Of a stretch of DNA of 64,000 bases, positions 8,150 through 16,615 are shown piece by piece (the stretch's first letter is position 1; every line of letters begins with the position of its first letter). The notes under the pieces are model-generated. The model was not told where the DNA came from. It ran no database searches and was given only the letters and a program-made list of their open reading frames with translations. Source of the stretch: Trinickia symbiotica (GTDB taxonomy: Bacteria > Pseudomonadota > Gammaproteobacteria > Burkholderiales > Burkholderiaceae); contig NZ_PTIR01000004.1 in assembly GCF_002934455.1 (NCBI RefSeq), forward strand, positions 1 through 64,000, given 5' to 3'. The position numbers and the translations under genes are program-made.

Positions 8150-8944
8150 ATGAGCGCGGAACTTCTCGCGGCGCGGCCGCCCGAGAGCGAATCGACGCTC
8201 GTCCTGACGCTCTCGAACCCCGGCGCGCGCAACGCGCTGCACCCGGATATGTACGCGGCCGGCATCGTCGCCCTCGAGACGGCCGAGCGTGACGCATCGA
8301 TCCGCGCCGTCGTGCTGACGGGCGCGGACGATTTCTTCTGCGCCGGCGGCAATTTGAACCGGCTGCTCGAGAACCGCGCGAAAGACCCCTCCGTCCAGGC
8401 GCAAAGCATCGATCTGCTCGGTCAATGGATTCTGGCGCTGCGCACGTCGACGAAACCCGTCATCGCCGCGGTGGCCGGCGCGGCGGCCGGGGCCGGGTTT
8501 TCGCTTGCCCTCGCCTGCGATCTGATCGTCGCGGCCGAAGATGCGAAGTTCGTCATGTCGTATGCGCGCGTCGGGTTGACGCCTGACGGCGGCGGCTCGT
8601 GGTTCCTCGGACAGTCGCTGCCGCGCCAGCTCGCGACGGAAGTGCTGCTCGACGCCAAACCGATCTCCGCGGCGCGTCTTCATGCGCTCGGCCTCGTCAA
8701 CCGCCTCGTGAAGCCCGGGCCGGGGCAGATCCGCGATGCGGCGATCGCGTGGGCCGACGAGCTCGGCCGCGGCTCGCCCAATGCGACGAGCCGCATCAAG
8801 GCGCTCGTGGCCGCCGCTGGCGAGCAGTCGTTGCTCGATCAGCTGAACTTCGAGCGCGACCACTTTGTCGCCTCGCTGCATCACCGCGAGGGGCTCGAAG
8901 GCATCACCGCCTTTCTCGAAAAGCGGCCTGCGCGCTATCGATAA
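8150..8944 (+). CDS. crotonase-superfamily protein (enoyl-CoA hydratase/isomerase, PaaG-like)
   Basis: A 264-residue crotonase-fold protein. The oxyanion-hole segments are present (FCAGGNLNRL, about 63-72, and AAAGAGFSLALACD). The glutamate equivalent to E144 of classical hydratases is absent (serine/phenylalanine in GAGFSLA), and the E164 position is D146 (GLTPDGGGSW). That pattern is typical of PaaG/ECI-type enoyl-CoA isomerases rather than true hydratases. The start at 8150 lies 5 bases after the aminotransferase stop. With the downstream acyl-CoA dehydrogenase it suggests acyl-CoA breakdown. Confidence 0.88.
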   Translation: MSAELLAARPPESESTLVLTLSNPGARNALHPDMYAAGIVALETAERDASIRAVVLTGADDFFCAGGNLNRLLENRAKDPSVQAQSIDLLGQWILALRTSTKPVIAAVAGAAAGAGFSLALACDLIVAAEDAKFVMSYARVGLTPDGGGSWFLGQSLPRQLATEVLLDAKPISAARLHALGLVNRLVKPGPGQIRDAAIAWADELGRGSPNATSRIKALVAAAGEQSLLDQLNFERDHFVASLHHREGLEGITAFLEKRPARYR

Positions 8945-8956
8945 CGGACCACCGCG

Positions 8957-9757
8957 ATGCCCGAGTTCAAGATCCCGAAGCGGCGGCGCATCTTCCTGAT
9001 GCGGCATGGCGACGTGACCTACTTCGACGACTCTGGCCGGGCGATCGATCCCGATACGGTACCGCTCAACGAACGGGGCCAAGCGCAAGCGCGGGCCGCA
9101 GGCCAGGCATTTGCCGCGGCCAACGTGCAATTCGATCGCGTCATCGCAAGCGGCCTGCCGCGCACGATCGAAACCGCGCAGTGCGTGATCGCGGAAATGC
9201 GTCAGGCCATCGGCGCGAGCGAGCGCGATGAGCCCGGCAACCCGGCCAGTCAGATGAAGCGGCCCGACGATGACGATCCGCTCGGAAAGCAAGTCGAGAT
9301 CGAATGCTGGCCCGAGTGGCGCGAGATTCGATCGGGACGATTGCCCGATTTGCCGCCGGCCGAAATCGAGCGTGCGTTCCTGACGATCTTCGACGGCATC
9401 GTGCCCGAGGAAACGCGCTTTCTCGGCGGCGAAACGATCGGCGAATTGCTTGACCGGGTCCTTCCCGCGCTCGCCCGGCTGCGCGCCGATCCATCGTGGG
9501 ATACCGTATTGCTCGTGCTGCATGGTGGCGTCAACCGCGCGCTGCTCTCGCATGCGATCACGGCGGGCGGCAGAGCATTCTTCGGCCATCTTGCCCAAGC
9601 GGCGGGGTGTATCAATGCACTCGACGCCGGTAGCCAGCCATGCGATTGGGTGGTGCGGATGCTCAATTACGCGCCGCCCGGCCCGCTCTTTCGCGATGTG
9701 CGGCACACGACGATGGAGATGCTTTATGCCCAATATCTGCGATATCGAGGGGACTAG
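8957..9757 (+). CDS. histidine phosphatase family protein (phosphoglycerate-mutase-like)
   Basis: A 266-residue phosphatase with the catalytic RHG motif (R16, H17, G18 in LMRHGDVTYF), a later arginine (ASGLPRTIETA, about R69) and the second catalytic histidine H189 (LLVLHGGVNRALL). An insertion of about 30 charged residues (87-115) precedes the second half. The substrate cannot be told from sequence; small phosphate esters or CoA esters are possible. It sits 12 bases after the crotonase and 32 bases before a small-molecule phosphotransferase, so a role in removing that enzyme's phosphate product is conceivable but unproven. Confidence 0.88.
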   Translation: MPEFKIPKRRRIFLMRHGDVTYFDDSGRAIDPDTVPLNERGQAQARAAGQAFAAANVQFDRVIASGLPRTIETAQCVIAEMRQAIGASERDEPGNPASQMKRPDDDDPLGKQVEIECWPEWREIRSGRLPDLPPAEIERAFLTIFDGIVPEETRFLGGETIGELLDRVLPALARLRADPSWDTVLLVLHGGVNRALLSHAITAGGRAFFGHLAQAAGCINALDAGSQPCDWVVRMLNYAPPGPLFRDVRHTTMEMLYAQYLRYRGD

Positions 9758-9789
9758 GAGCACGACTAGGACATCGGAGGAGTCGGACC

Positions 9790-10908
9790 ATGACGGCGCA
9801 AAGCCCACCGGCAAGCGACGCGGATCAGCGGCAGGACTATTCGGCGTTCACCGGCACACGCTCGGTATCGGCGCAACAGCGCTTGGACGAAGCAGCGCTT
9901 TCGGCCTGGCTGCGCGAGCATGTCGACGGATTCGCGGGCCCGCTCGCCGTCGAGCAGTTCGCGGGCGGCCAGTCGAACCCGACATTCAAGCTCGTCACTC
10001 CCGCGCGAAATTATGTGATGCGCGCGAAGCCCGCGCCTGCCGCGAAGCTGCTTCCGTCCGCGCACGCGATAGAGCGCGAGTACCGCGTGATGGATGCGCT
10101 GGCCGGCAGCGATGTGCCCGTCGCCCGCATGCTCGCGCTTTGCGACGACGAATCGGTGATGGGTCGCGCGTTTTATGTAATGGAGCACGTCGACGGACGC
10201 GTGCTCTGGGACCCGACACTGCCCGGCATGTCGCGCGACGAGCGCACTGCGATCTACGACGAAATGAACCGCGTGATCGCGGCGCTCCATACGGTCGATG
10301 CCGAGCGCGTCGGCCTCGCGGACTACGGCAAGCCAGGCAACTATCTGGCGCGCCAGATCGCACGCTGGAGCAAGCAGTACGAAGCCTCCGAGACCGAGCC
10401 GATCGAAGCGATGCATCGGCTCATCGAATGGCTGCCCGCCCATGTTCCCGTGGAATCGTCCGACGGCGAAACGCGTGTCGCAATCGTACATGGCGACTAT
10501 CGGCTCGACAATCTGATCTTCCATCCGAGTGAGCCGAGCATCTTGGCGGTGCTCGATTGGGAGCTGTCGACGCTCGGCGATCCGATCGTCGATTTCGCCT
10601 ATCACGTGATGACATGGCACGTCGATCCGCGGCAATTCCGCGGGATCGGCGGCCTCGATTGGGCGACGCTCGGCATCCCCGACGAAGCCAGCTACGTCGG
10701 CCGCTACTGCGAGCGTACGGGGCTCGCGATCACGGGCGACTGGAATTTCTACCTCGCCTTCAACATGTTTCGCATCGCCGCGATCCTGCAGGGCATCATG
10801 AAGCGCGTGACCGTCGGTACCGCCGCGAGCGCGCAAGCGGCCGACGCTGGCCGGCGCGCGAGGCCGATGGCGGAGCTCGCGTGGTCGTATGCACAGAAGG
10901 TGCGCTGA
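9790..10908 (+). CDS. APH-fold phosphotransferase (ACAD10/11 kinase-domain type)
   Basis: A 372-residue kinase-like protein. K80 (YVMRAKPA) is in the ATP site, D236 (HGDYRLDN) is the catalytic base and D256 (VLDWELSTLGDP) binds magnesium. The glycine-rich segment is FAGGQSNPTFKL. It belongs to the group found as the N-terminal kinase domain of eukaryotic ACAD10/ACAD11 and as LvaA of Pseudomonas levulinate catabolism. These phosphorylate the hydroxyl of 4-hydroxyacyl-CoA so that it can be eliminated. The start at 9790 is preceded by CGGAGGAG. The acyl-CoA dehydrogenase follows after 24 bases. Confidence 0.9.
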   Translation: MTAQSPPASDADQRQDYSAFTGTRSVSAQQRLDEAALSAWLREHVDGFAGPLAVEQFAGGQSNPTFKLVTPARNYVMRAKPAPAAKLLPSAHAIEREYRVMDALAGSDVPVARMLALCDDESVMGRAFYVMEHVDGRVLWDPTLPGMSRDERTAIYDEMNRVIAALHTVDAERVGLADYGKPGNYLARQIARWSKQYEASETEPIEAMHRLIEWLPAHVPVESSDGETRVAIVHGDYRLDNLIFHPSEPSILAVLDWELSTLGDPIVDFAYHVMTWHVDPRQFRGIGGLDWATLGIPDEASYVGRYCERTGLAITGDWNFYLAFNMFRIAAILQGIMKRVTVGTAASAQAADAGRRARPMAELAWSYAQKVR

Positions 10909-10932
10909 CTCGAGATTGAAAGGGAGCTGACG

Positions 10933-12162
10933 ATGAATTTCGACTACACCCCCAAAGTCGAGGCGCTGCGTTCGCGGCTCCTCGCTTTCTTCGACGAGCA
11001 CATCTACCCGAACGAGCGCGCGTTCATCGAAGAAGTCGCGCGCAATCGCCAAAACGGCAACGCGTGGGTGCCGACACAGCTGATCGAGACGCTCAAAGCA
11101 CGCGCACGCGAGGCTGGCCTCTGGAATCTCTTTCTTCCCGACTCTTCGCGTGGTGCCGGCCTGACGAATCTCGAATATGCGCCGCTCGCGGAGATCATGG
11201 GACGCGTGCCTTGGGCGCCCGAAGTCTTCAATTGCAATGCACCCGATACGGGGAACATGGAGACCATCGAGCGCTACGGTACGGACGAACAAAAGCGCCG
11301 TTGGCTCGAACCGCTGCTCGCAGGCGTTATCCGCTCGGCGTTCCTGATGACCGAGCCCGACGTCGCCTCGTCCGACGCGACGAATATCCGCACGCGCATC
11401 GAACGCGACGGCGAGAGCTATGTGATCAACGGCCGCAAGTGGTGGTCCTCGGGGGCTGGCGATCCGCGCTGCAAAGTCTACATCTTCATGGGCAAGACCG
11501 ATCCCGCCGCGCCGAAGCATGCGCAGCAATCGATGATCCTCGTGCCGGCCGATACGCCGGGCATCACCGTGCATCGCCCGCTCAACGTTTTCGGCTACGA
11601 CGACGCACCACACGGCCATATGGAAATTTCGCTCGACGACGTGCGCGTGCCCGCCGCGAACGTGCTGCTCGGCGAGGGTCGCGGCTTCGAGATCGCACAG
11701 GGTCGCCTCGGTCCTGGCCGCATCCATCACTGCATGCGGCTGGTGGGGCTCGCGGAGCGAGCCCTCGAACTGATGTGTCGACGGACGTCCGAGCGCGTCG
11801 CATTCGGCAAGCCGATCGCCGCGCAAACGGTCACGCAGGAGCGCATCGCCGAAGCGCGATGCGCGATCGAGCAGGCACGCCTCCTGACGCTGAAGGCGGC
11901 CTATATGATGGATACGGTCGGCAACAAGGCTGCCCGCGCCGAGATCGCGATGATCAAGGTCGTCGCGCCGAACATGGCGTGCCAGGTGATCGACTGGGCG
12001 ATCCAGGCGCACGGCGGCGGTGGCGTCAGCGACGATTTTCCGCTCGCTTACGCGTACGCGCTAGCACGCACGCTGCGCTTTGCAGACGGTCCCGACGAAG
12101 TTCACCGAAACGCCATTGCGAAGCTGGAACTGGCGCGCTATACCCCGCCAAACGCGGCCTGA
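10933..12162 (+). CDS. acyl-CoA dehydrogenase (ACAD10/11-like)
   Basis: A 409-residue FAD-dependent dehydrogenase with the usual three-domain plan. It has an N-terminal helical domain, a flavin/substrate segment ([16 protein letters not shown], and [14 protein letters not shown] typical of the ACAD10/11 group) and a C-terminal helical domain ([32 protein letters not shown]). The likely catalytic glutamate is near the end in [18 protein letters not shown]. The ribosome binding site is AAAGGGAG. In the ACAD11/Lva system this enzyme acts together with the phosphotransferase encoded just upstream. It is otherwise assignable only as a medium- or branched-chain acyl-CoA dehydrogenase. Confidence 0.92.
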   Translation: MNFDYTPKVEALRSRLLAFFDEHIYPNERAFIEEVARNRQNGNAWVPTQLIETLKARAREAGLWNLFLPDSSRGAGLTNLEYAPLAEIMGRVPWAPEVFNCNAPDTGNMETIERYGTDEQKRRWLEPLLAGVIRSAFLMTEPDVASSDATNIRTRIERDGESYVINGRKWWSSGAGDPRCKVYIFMGKTDPAAPKHAQQSMILVPADTPGITVHRPLNVFGYDDAPHGHMEISLDDVRVPAANVLLGEGRGFEIAQGRLGPGRIHHCMRLVGLAERALELMCRRTSERVAFGKPIAAQTVTQERIAEARCAIEQARLLTLKAAYMMDTVGNKAARAEIAMIKVVAPNMACQVIDWAIQAHGGGGVSDDFPLAYAYALARTLRFADGPDEVHRNAIAKLELARYTPPNAA

Positions 12163-12320
12163 CGCGAGTCTAACGCGCGGGAGGTTCGGCGCGCACGCGC
12201 ACCGAAACCGCACCGCCGAAGGGGGTTTGCGGCGCTGTCTGCGGCTCCCGTCGTTCTATGCTAATTTCCGGCTCGATCGGCGTTGCTTGTTGCGACGCCA
12301 CCGTCCTACAAGGAGCCGCG

Positions 12321-13013
12321 ATGATCGATGTCTATAGCTGGGCGACGCCGAATGGGCACAAGGTCCATATCATGCTCGAGGAAACGGGCCTCGAATATCG
12401 CGTCCATGCGATCGATATCGGTGCTGGCGATCAATTCAAGGCCGAGTTTCTCGCCATCAGCCCGAACAACAAGATCCCGGCGATCGTCGATGCCGACGGT
12501 CCCGGCGGCAAGCCGATCTCGCTCTTCGAATCAGGAGCGATCCTCCTCTATCTCGCCGAGAAGACGGGCAAATTCCTGCCGGCTGACCCGGTGGCGCGCT
12601 ACTCGACACTGCAATGGCTCATGTTCCAGATGGGCGGCATCGGGCCGATGCTCGGGCAGACGCATCACTTTCGCGTCTATGCCCCGGAAAAGATCGAATA
12701 CGCGATCAACCGCTACACGAACGAGGCCAAGCGCCTCTATGGCGTCATGGACACGCAGCTGAGCAAAACTCGGTACCTTGCCGGCGACGACTACACGATT
12801 GCGGATATCGCAGCCTTTCCGTGGACGCGCTCATGGCAAAACCAGGGTATCGAGCTCAGCGAGTTCCCGAACGTGAAGCGCTGGCATGAAGCCATTGCGG
12901 CGCGGCCGGCCGTCGTGCGTGGCGTCGAGGTGCTTTCTTCTGCCCGCAGGCCCCTGATGGACGACAAGGCGAGGGAAATGTTGTTCGGCGCCACGCAGTA
13001 CGCGAAGCACTAA
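12321..13013 (+). CDS. Nu-class glutathione S-transferase (YghU/YfcG-like disulfide reductase)
   Basis: A 230-residue GST. The N-terminal thioredoxin-like domain begins MIDVYSWATPNGHKVHIMLE; T9 and N11 match the active-site positions of E. coli YfcG, which lacks a catalytic cysteine and works as a glutathione-dependent disulfide reductase. SPNNKIPAIVD holds the cis-proline, and FESGAILLYLAEK is the glutathione-binding segment. The C-terminal helical domain runs from about 95 to 230. ATG 12321 is chosen because AAGGAG sits 5 bases upstream. The stop overlaps that of the convergent MaoC gene. Confidence 0.92.
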   Translation: MIDVYSWATPNGHKVHIMLEETGLEYRVHAIDIGAGDQFKAEFLAISPNNKIPAIVDADGPGGKPISLFESGAILLYLAEKTGKFLPADPVARYSTLQWLMFQMGGIGPMLGQTHHFRVYAPEKIEYAINRYTNEAKRLYGVMDTQLSKTRYLAGDDYTIADIAAFPWTRSWQNQGIELSEFPNVKRWHEAIAARPAVVRGVEVLSSARRPLMDDKAREMLFGATQYAKH

Positions 13014-13456
13014 GCGCCGCGCAAACCGAAGATCACCTTCGATCGCACGGTCACGGCCGTCTCGCCCGCCTGATTGATACCCTCCCAAAGCAACGAGACG
13101 ATGCCACGATCAGGCCGGCTCGCCGAAATGCGCTTCTCGAGGACCGAAATGAAAAGGTGAAGGGTATCGCCGGGGCGCACGGGCTTGGTCCAGCGAATCT
13201 CGTCGATACCGGGCGAACCCATCGAGGTCGAGCCGCTCAGCATGTTGCGGCCGCAAAGGCCCATGAGCACTGAGCACGTATGCCAGCCGCTCGCGATCAA
13301 CCCGCCGAACGGGGAAGCTTTTGCGGCCGCCTCGTCGAGATGAAACGGTTGCGGATCGAAGCGCTCGGCGAACTCGAGGATCTCATCGACGCTGAATGTA
13401 TGTGCGCCCGCGTCCCGCCGGGAGCCGACTTCGAGGTCCTCGAAGCTCAAACCCAT
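13010..13456 (-). CDS. MaoC-family dehydratase (single hot-dog domain)
   Basis: A 148-residue hot-dog protein with the R-hydratase/MaoC motif: D34 and H39 in RFDPQPFHLDEAAAKASPFG, then GLIASGWHT. These enzymes hydrate enoyl-CoA to (R)-3-hydroxyacyl-CoA, and some members act on other acyl-CoAs. It is convergent with the GST gene, sharing stop-codon bases 13010-13013, and follows the DUF1178 gene by 21 bases on the minus strand. The physiological substrate is unknown. Confidence 0.9.
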   Translation of the reverse strand: MGLSFEDLEVGSRRDAGAHTFSVDEILEFAERFDPQPFHLDEAAAKASPFGGLIASGWHTCSVLMGLCGRNMLSGSTSMGSPGIDEIRWTKPVRPGDTLHLFISVLEKRISASRPDRGIVSLLWEGINQAGETAVTVRSKVIFGLRGA

Positions 13457-13477
13457 CGCGCTGTCTCCTTGTTGGAT

Positions 13478-13966
13478 TTACTGCAGCGACTCTTTCGACG
13501 CCCAGGCCCCAGGCACCGCCATGACGTCGATCCCTTCTTCGGCGAGCGAGCGCGCGTCATCGGGCGTGGCTACGCCGCGGATATTGCGGGCAGGCGCCTC
13601 GTTATAGTGGATGCGGCGCGCCTCCTCGGCAAACCGGTCGCCGACGTTTTCCGTGTTCTGGACCAGCTCACGTAAAGCACGCATGGCGCGCGCCTCGATT
13701 TCGCGCATGCGCTCCCTCTGCGCCGCGGGCGCATCCGCTTGCACGTCGCCGCCGGTGGACGGACGCCTTCCCGCCCCGCTCTCGTCGGGGCGCGTGGCGC
13801 CCGACAAGTTCAGGCGCGGTGCGGACGGGACACGGCTCACCGCGGTCGCGGCGCAAACGGGACATTCGACCAGCTTGCGCGACAACTGCGATTCAAACTC
13901 ATCGACGGAGGCGAACCAGCCTTCGAACCGATGACCGTGCGGACATTGCAAATCAAGGACCTTCAT
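13478..13966 (-). CDS. DUF1178 family protein
   Basis: A 162-residue protein beginning MKVLDLQCPHGHRFEGWFAS, with a second pair of cysteines in VECPVCAATAV. The arrangement Cx2H...Cx2C suggests a small zinc ribbon at residues 8-40. The middle (about 50-80) is low-complexity and probably disordered. The C-terminal half (GDRFAEEARRIHYNEAPARNIRG, read as two blocks) is the conserved DUF1178 block. The function is unknown. It lies in the tail of the nuo region between the NUDIX and MaoC genes. Confidence 0.9.
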   Translation of the reverse strand: MKVLDLQCPHGHRFEGWFASVDEFESQLSRKLVECPVCAATAVSRVPSAPRLNLSGATRPDESGAGRRPSTGGDVQADAPAAQRERMREIEARAMRALRELVQNTENVGDRFAEEARRIHYNEAPARNIRGVATPDDARSLAEEGIDVMAVPGAWASKESLQ

Positions 13967-14013
13967 GCTCGATCGGACAAAAACTGCGGCTAAGTGTAGC
14001 GCGAAAACGATTC

Positions 14014-14033
14014 CGGTGAACGACCGTTCACCG
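14014..14033. repeat. perfect palindrome 9-2-9 between NUDIX and DUF1178 genes
   Basis: CGGTGAACG and CGTTCACCG are exact reverse complements separated by only two bases. A loop of two is too small for a good RNA hairpin and there is no run of T after it. A protein-binding dyad is therefore more likely than a terminator. It lies 47 bases upstream of the DUF1178 start, in the expected promoter zone. Confidence 0.6.
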
Positions 14034-14083
14034 AACGAAACGGCTCATTCTAGCGCGCTTGCGCGAACCGCGCCGACCATGCC

Positions 14084-14695
14084 CTATTTGCCGAACAGTC
14101 GCGCCGCCGCGGCGTCGCCGGGCGTCCAGACGCCGGCGAGCACCTTCTCGAGCCAAAGGGTGCCGATGATCGTCTTCACATCGGTGATCGCACCGGTGCG
14201 AATCCATTCGGTGACCTGCGGCAACTCGGTCACGAAGGTCTCGAGAAATTCGCCGTCGTCGAGCTTGCGCTCGCCCGAGGTCAGTCCGCGCGCGAGAAAG
14301 ATGTCGATGAACTCGGTCGAATACGAAATGATCGGATGGATGCGCGTCAGGAAGTGCCATTCACGCGCCGTATAGCCCGTTTCCTCTTGCAGCTCGCGTT
14401 GCGCACAGGCGAGCTCGTCTTCGTCGTCGTCGAGCTTGCCGGCCGGATACTCGACCATCACACGACCGATGGGATAGCGATATTGACGCTCGAGCAACAC
14501 GCGCCCGTCGTCGAAAAGCGGGATCACCATCACGGCGCCAGGGTGCTGGACATATTCGCGCGTAGCCTGCTTACCGTCAGGCAGCCTCACGACATCGCGC
14601 TTGACGTGCAAAAACGAGCCCTTGTGGACGGTCTCGCCGGAAAGGCGCGTCTCGGTCAGCGACGCATCGTGGTCATTGTCGGGCAAGTCGGCCAT
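14084..14695 (-). CDS. NUDIX hydrolase, ADP-ribose pyrophosphatase type
   Basis: A 203-residue protein with a complete Nudix box (about residues 88-112): GKLDDDEDELACAQ then RELQEETGY. The N-terminal part (TVHKGSFLHVKRDVVRLPDG) matches ADP-ribose/nucleoside-diphosphate-sugar pyrophosphatases such as NudF. It probably hydrolyses ADP-ribose to AMP and ribose 5-phosphate in the cytoplasm. It follows the DUF2818 gene by 59 bases at the end of the nuo cluster, which is a common order in Burkholderiales. Confidence 0.92.
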   Translation of the reverse strand: MADLPDNDHDASLTETRLSGETVHKGSFLHVKRDVVRLPDGKQATREYVQHPGAVMVIPLFDDGRVLLERQYRYPIGRVMVEYPAGKLDDDEDELACAQRELQEETGYTAREWHFLTRIHPIISYSTEFIDIFLARGLTSGERKLDDGEFLETFVTELPQVTEWIRTGAITDVKTIIGTLWLEKVLAGVWTPGDAAAARLFGK

Positions 14696-14754
14696 GCGCT
14701 TTTCTCCGATAGGGAAGGAACGTCTCCTCCACTCCCCATTTGACGCTCGCTCCG

Positions 14755-15051
14755 TCAGCGGCGCCTGACGAGATATTGAAAGGTAAACCCCGGAAACGCG
14801 AAAACGAGGAAGAGGCAGAACGTGATCGCGTAAAACTGCCAGCCCTGCTCGAAGCGGTTGCCGGCGCGCGCTTCGAGCATGAAGCCGAGCGCACCGACCG
14901 CGAAATACAACGCAATCAGCTCGGCGAGCCTGATCCAGGCGCTCTTTTTCACCGCGCCGAGCGGCAGGACCGCGAAAAGCCGCTGATTGGCAAATGGCAC
15001 GTTGGCGGCGAGCACCGCCAACAGGACGACGAACCAGCCTGCGGCCGACAT
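14755..15051 (-). CDS. DUF2818 family membrane protein
   Basis: A 98-residue protein with three hydrophobic segments (about 4-22, 43-60 and 72-92) and a basic end (QYLVRRR). DUF2818 genes typically follow nuoN in betaproteobacteria, as here with a 63-base gap. The position suggests a link to complex I, perhaps assembly or an accessory subunit, but this rests on gene order only. Confidence 0.9.
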   Translation of the reverse strand: MSAAGWFVVLLAVLAANVPFANQRLFAVLPLGAVKKSAWIRLAELIALYFAVGALGFMLEARAGNRFEQGWQFYAITFCLFLVFAFPGFTFQYLVRRR

Positions 15052-15114
15052 CTCAGCTCCCCGTCCCCAAGGGGATCACCTGCGCGGCAGCGAACGACAA
15101 TGAGCGCGGGGGCA

Positions 15115-16590
15115 TCACAGTGCGACGGGCAGCGTGTGGGCGATGGCGTTCAGGCAGAGCGTCATCAACGGACCCGGCACGATACCCAGCACGAGCACGG
15201 CAACGCCGTTGAGCGTCAGCACCCAGCGATTGGCGATCGGGCTTGCAAGCGGCGCGTTGTCCTGCGGAGCGTCAAAATACATCAGCTTGACGATGCGCAG
15301 GTAATAGAAGGCGCCAAAGAGCGAGGTAATGACTGCTAGCACGACGAGCCAGACGAGCCCGGCGTTGAGTGCCGCCTGCAACACGGCCAGCTTCGCGTAA
15401 AAACCGACCGTCGGCGGGATGCCGGCGAGTGAAAACATCATCGCCATCATCACGAACGCATAAACCGGGCTGCGCTTGTTGAGGCCCTTGAAGTCGTCGA
15501 GCGTCTCCGCTTCGAAATCGCGGCGCGCCAGCAGCATGACGATGCCGAACGAACCGAGCGTCGTCAGGAAGTAAATGATGCTGTAGAACATCGCCGAGCT
15601 GTAGGCGCTCGCCATGCCGTCGGCCTTACCGTCGACGACGCCCGCCAGCAGGCCCAGCAGCACGAAGCCCATGTTCGAAATCGCCGAGTAGGCGAGCATT
15701 CGCTTGACATTGCGCTGCGCGATACCGGTGATGTTGCCGACGATGAGCGAGAGCGCGGCCAGGATGATCAGCATGTCCTGCCAATCGGCGGCGAGCGGCA
15801 GAAGACCCATCACGAGGAAGCGCAGGCCCCATGCAAACGCGGCTACCTTCGGGCCGCCGCCGACGAGCAGCGTCATCGCCGTCGGCGCGCCGTGGTAGAC
15901 ATCGGGCACCCACATATGGAACGGCACGGCGCCCATCTTGAATGCGACACCGGCCACGATGAAGATGACGCCGAAGAGCAGCACCGCGTCGTTGATCCGG
16001 CCCGATGCGATCGCCTTCAGCACCTCGCTCAGATCGAGCGAGCCCGTCGCGCCGTAGATCATCGAGATGCCGTAGAGCAGGAAACCCGAGGCAAGCGCAC
16101 CGAGCACGTAGTACTTCATCGCCGCTTCGTTCGACTGCGACGCGTCGCGGCGCATCGCGATGGCCGCGTAGAGCGAGAGCGACATCAGCTCGAGGCCGAG
16201 ATAGAGCGTGAGGAAGTTGCTGCCCGAGATCATCACGAGCTGGCCGAGCAGCGCGAACATGCCGAGCAGCAGGTAGTCGCCGCGGAAGAGGCCGCGGTCT
16301 TCCAGGTACTTGCGCGAGTAGATCATCGTGATCGCGTAGCCGATCGACACGACCGCCTTCATCGCACTCGCGAAGCCGTCGACGACGTACATGTGCGAGA
16401 AGAAGTACTGCTGCGGGGTGACGATCAGCGTCGCGAACCAGATGCCGGCGATGAGCGACGACAGCACGCCGATCAGATAGGTGACGCGGCGGCCGGAATC
16501 GCCGACGAACGTTTCGTTGAGCCAGGCCACGACGGCGGCCACCATGATGAGCGCGTCGGGCAACAGGACAGTCATAGAGGCGTTTTGCAT
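15115..16590 (-). CDS. nuoN: NADH-quinone oxidoreductase subunit N
   Basis: A 491-residue antiporter-like subunit of complex I with about 14 membrane helices. Characteristic blocks are LYLGLELMSLSLYA (with the conserved glutamate), FKMGAVPFHMWVPDVYHGAP (conserved lysine and histidine in the proton path) and NVKRMLAYSAISNMGF. It takes part in proton pumping coupled to quinone reduction. It is the last nuo gene of the operon, starting 25 bases after nuoM, and DUF2818 follows. Confidence 0.97.
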   Translation of the reverse strand: MQNASMTVLLPDALIMVAAVVAWLNETFVGDSGRRVTYLIGVLSSLIAGIWFATLIVTPQQYFFSHMYVVDGFASAMKAVVSIGYAITMIYSRKYLEDRGLFRGDYLLLGMFALLGQLVMISGSNFLTLYLGLELMSLSLYAAIAMRRDASQSNEAAMKYYVLGALASGFLLYGISMIYGATGSLDLSEVLKAIASGRINDAVLLFGVIFIVAGVAFKMGAVPFHMWVPDVYHGAPTAMTLLVGGGPKVAAFAWGLRFLVMGLLPLAADWQDMLIILAALSLIVGNITGIAQRNVKRMLAYSAISNMGFVLLGLLAGVVDGKADGMASAYSSAMFYSIIYFLTTLGSFGIVMLLARRDFEAETLDDFKGLNKRSPVYAFVMMAMMFSLAGIPPTVGFYAKLAVLQAALNAGLVWLVVLAVITSLFGAFYYLRIVKLMYFDAPQDNAPLASPIANRWVLTLNGVAVLVLGIVPGPLMTLCLNAIAHTLPVAL

Positions 16591-16615
16591 GATCTTTTCG
16601 TTCCTCCGCTCGGCG

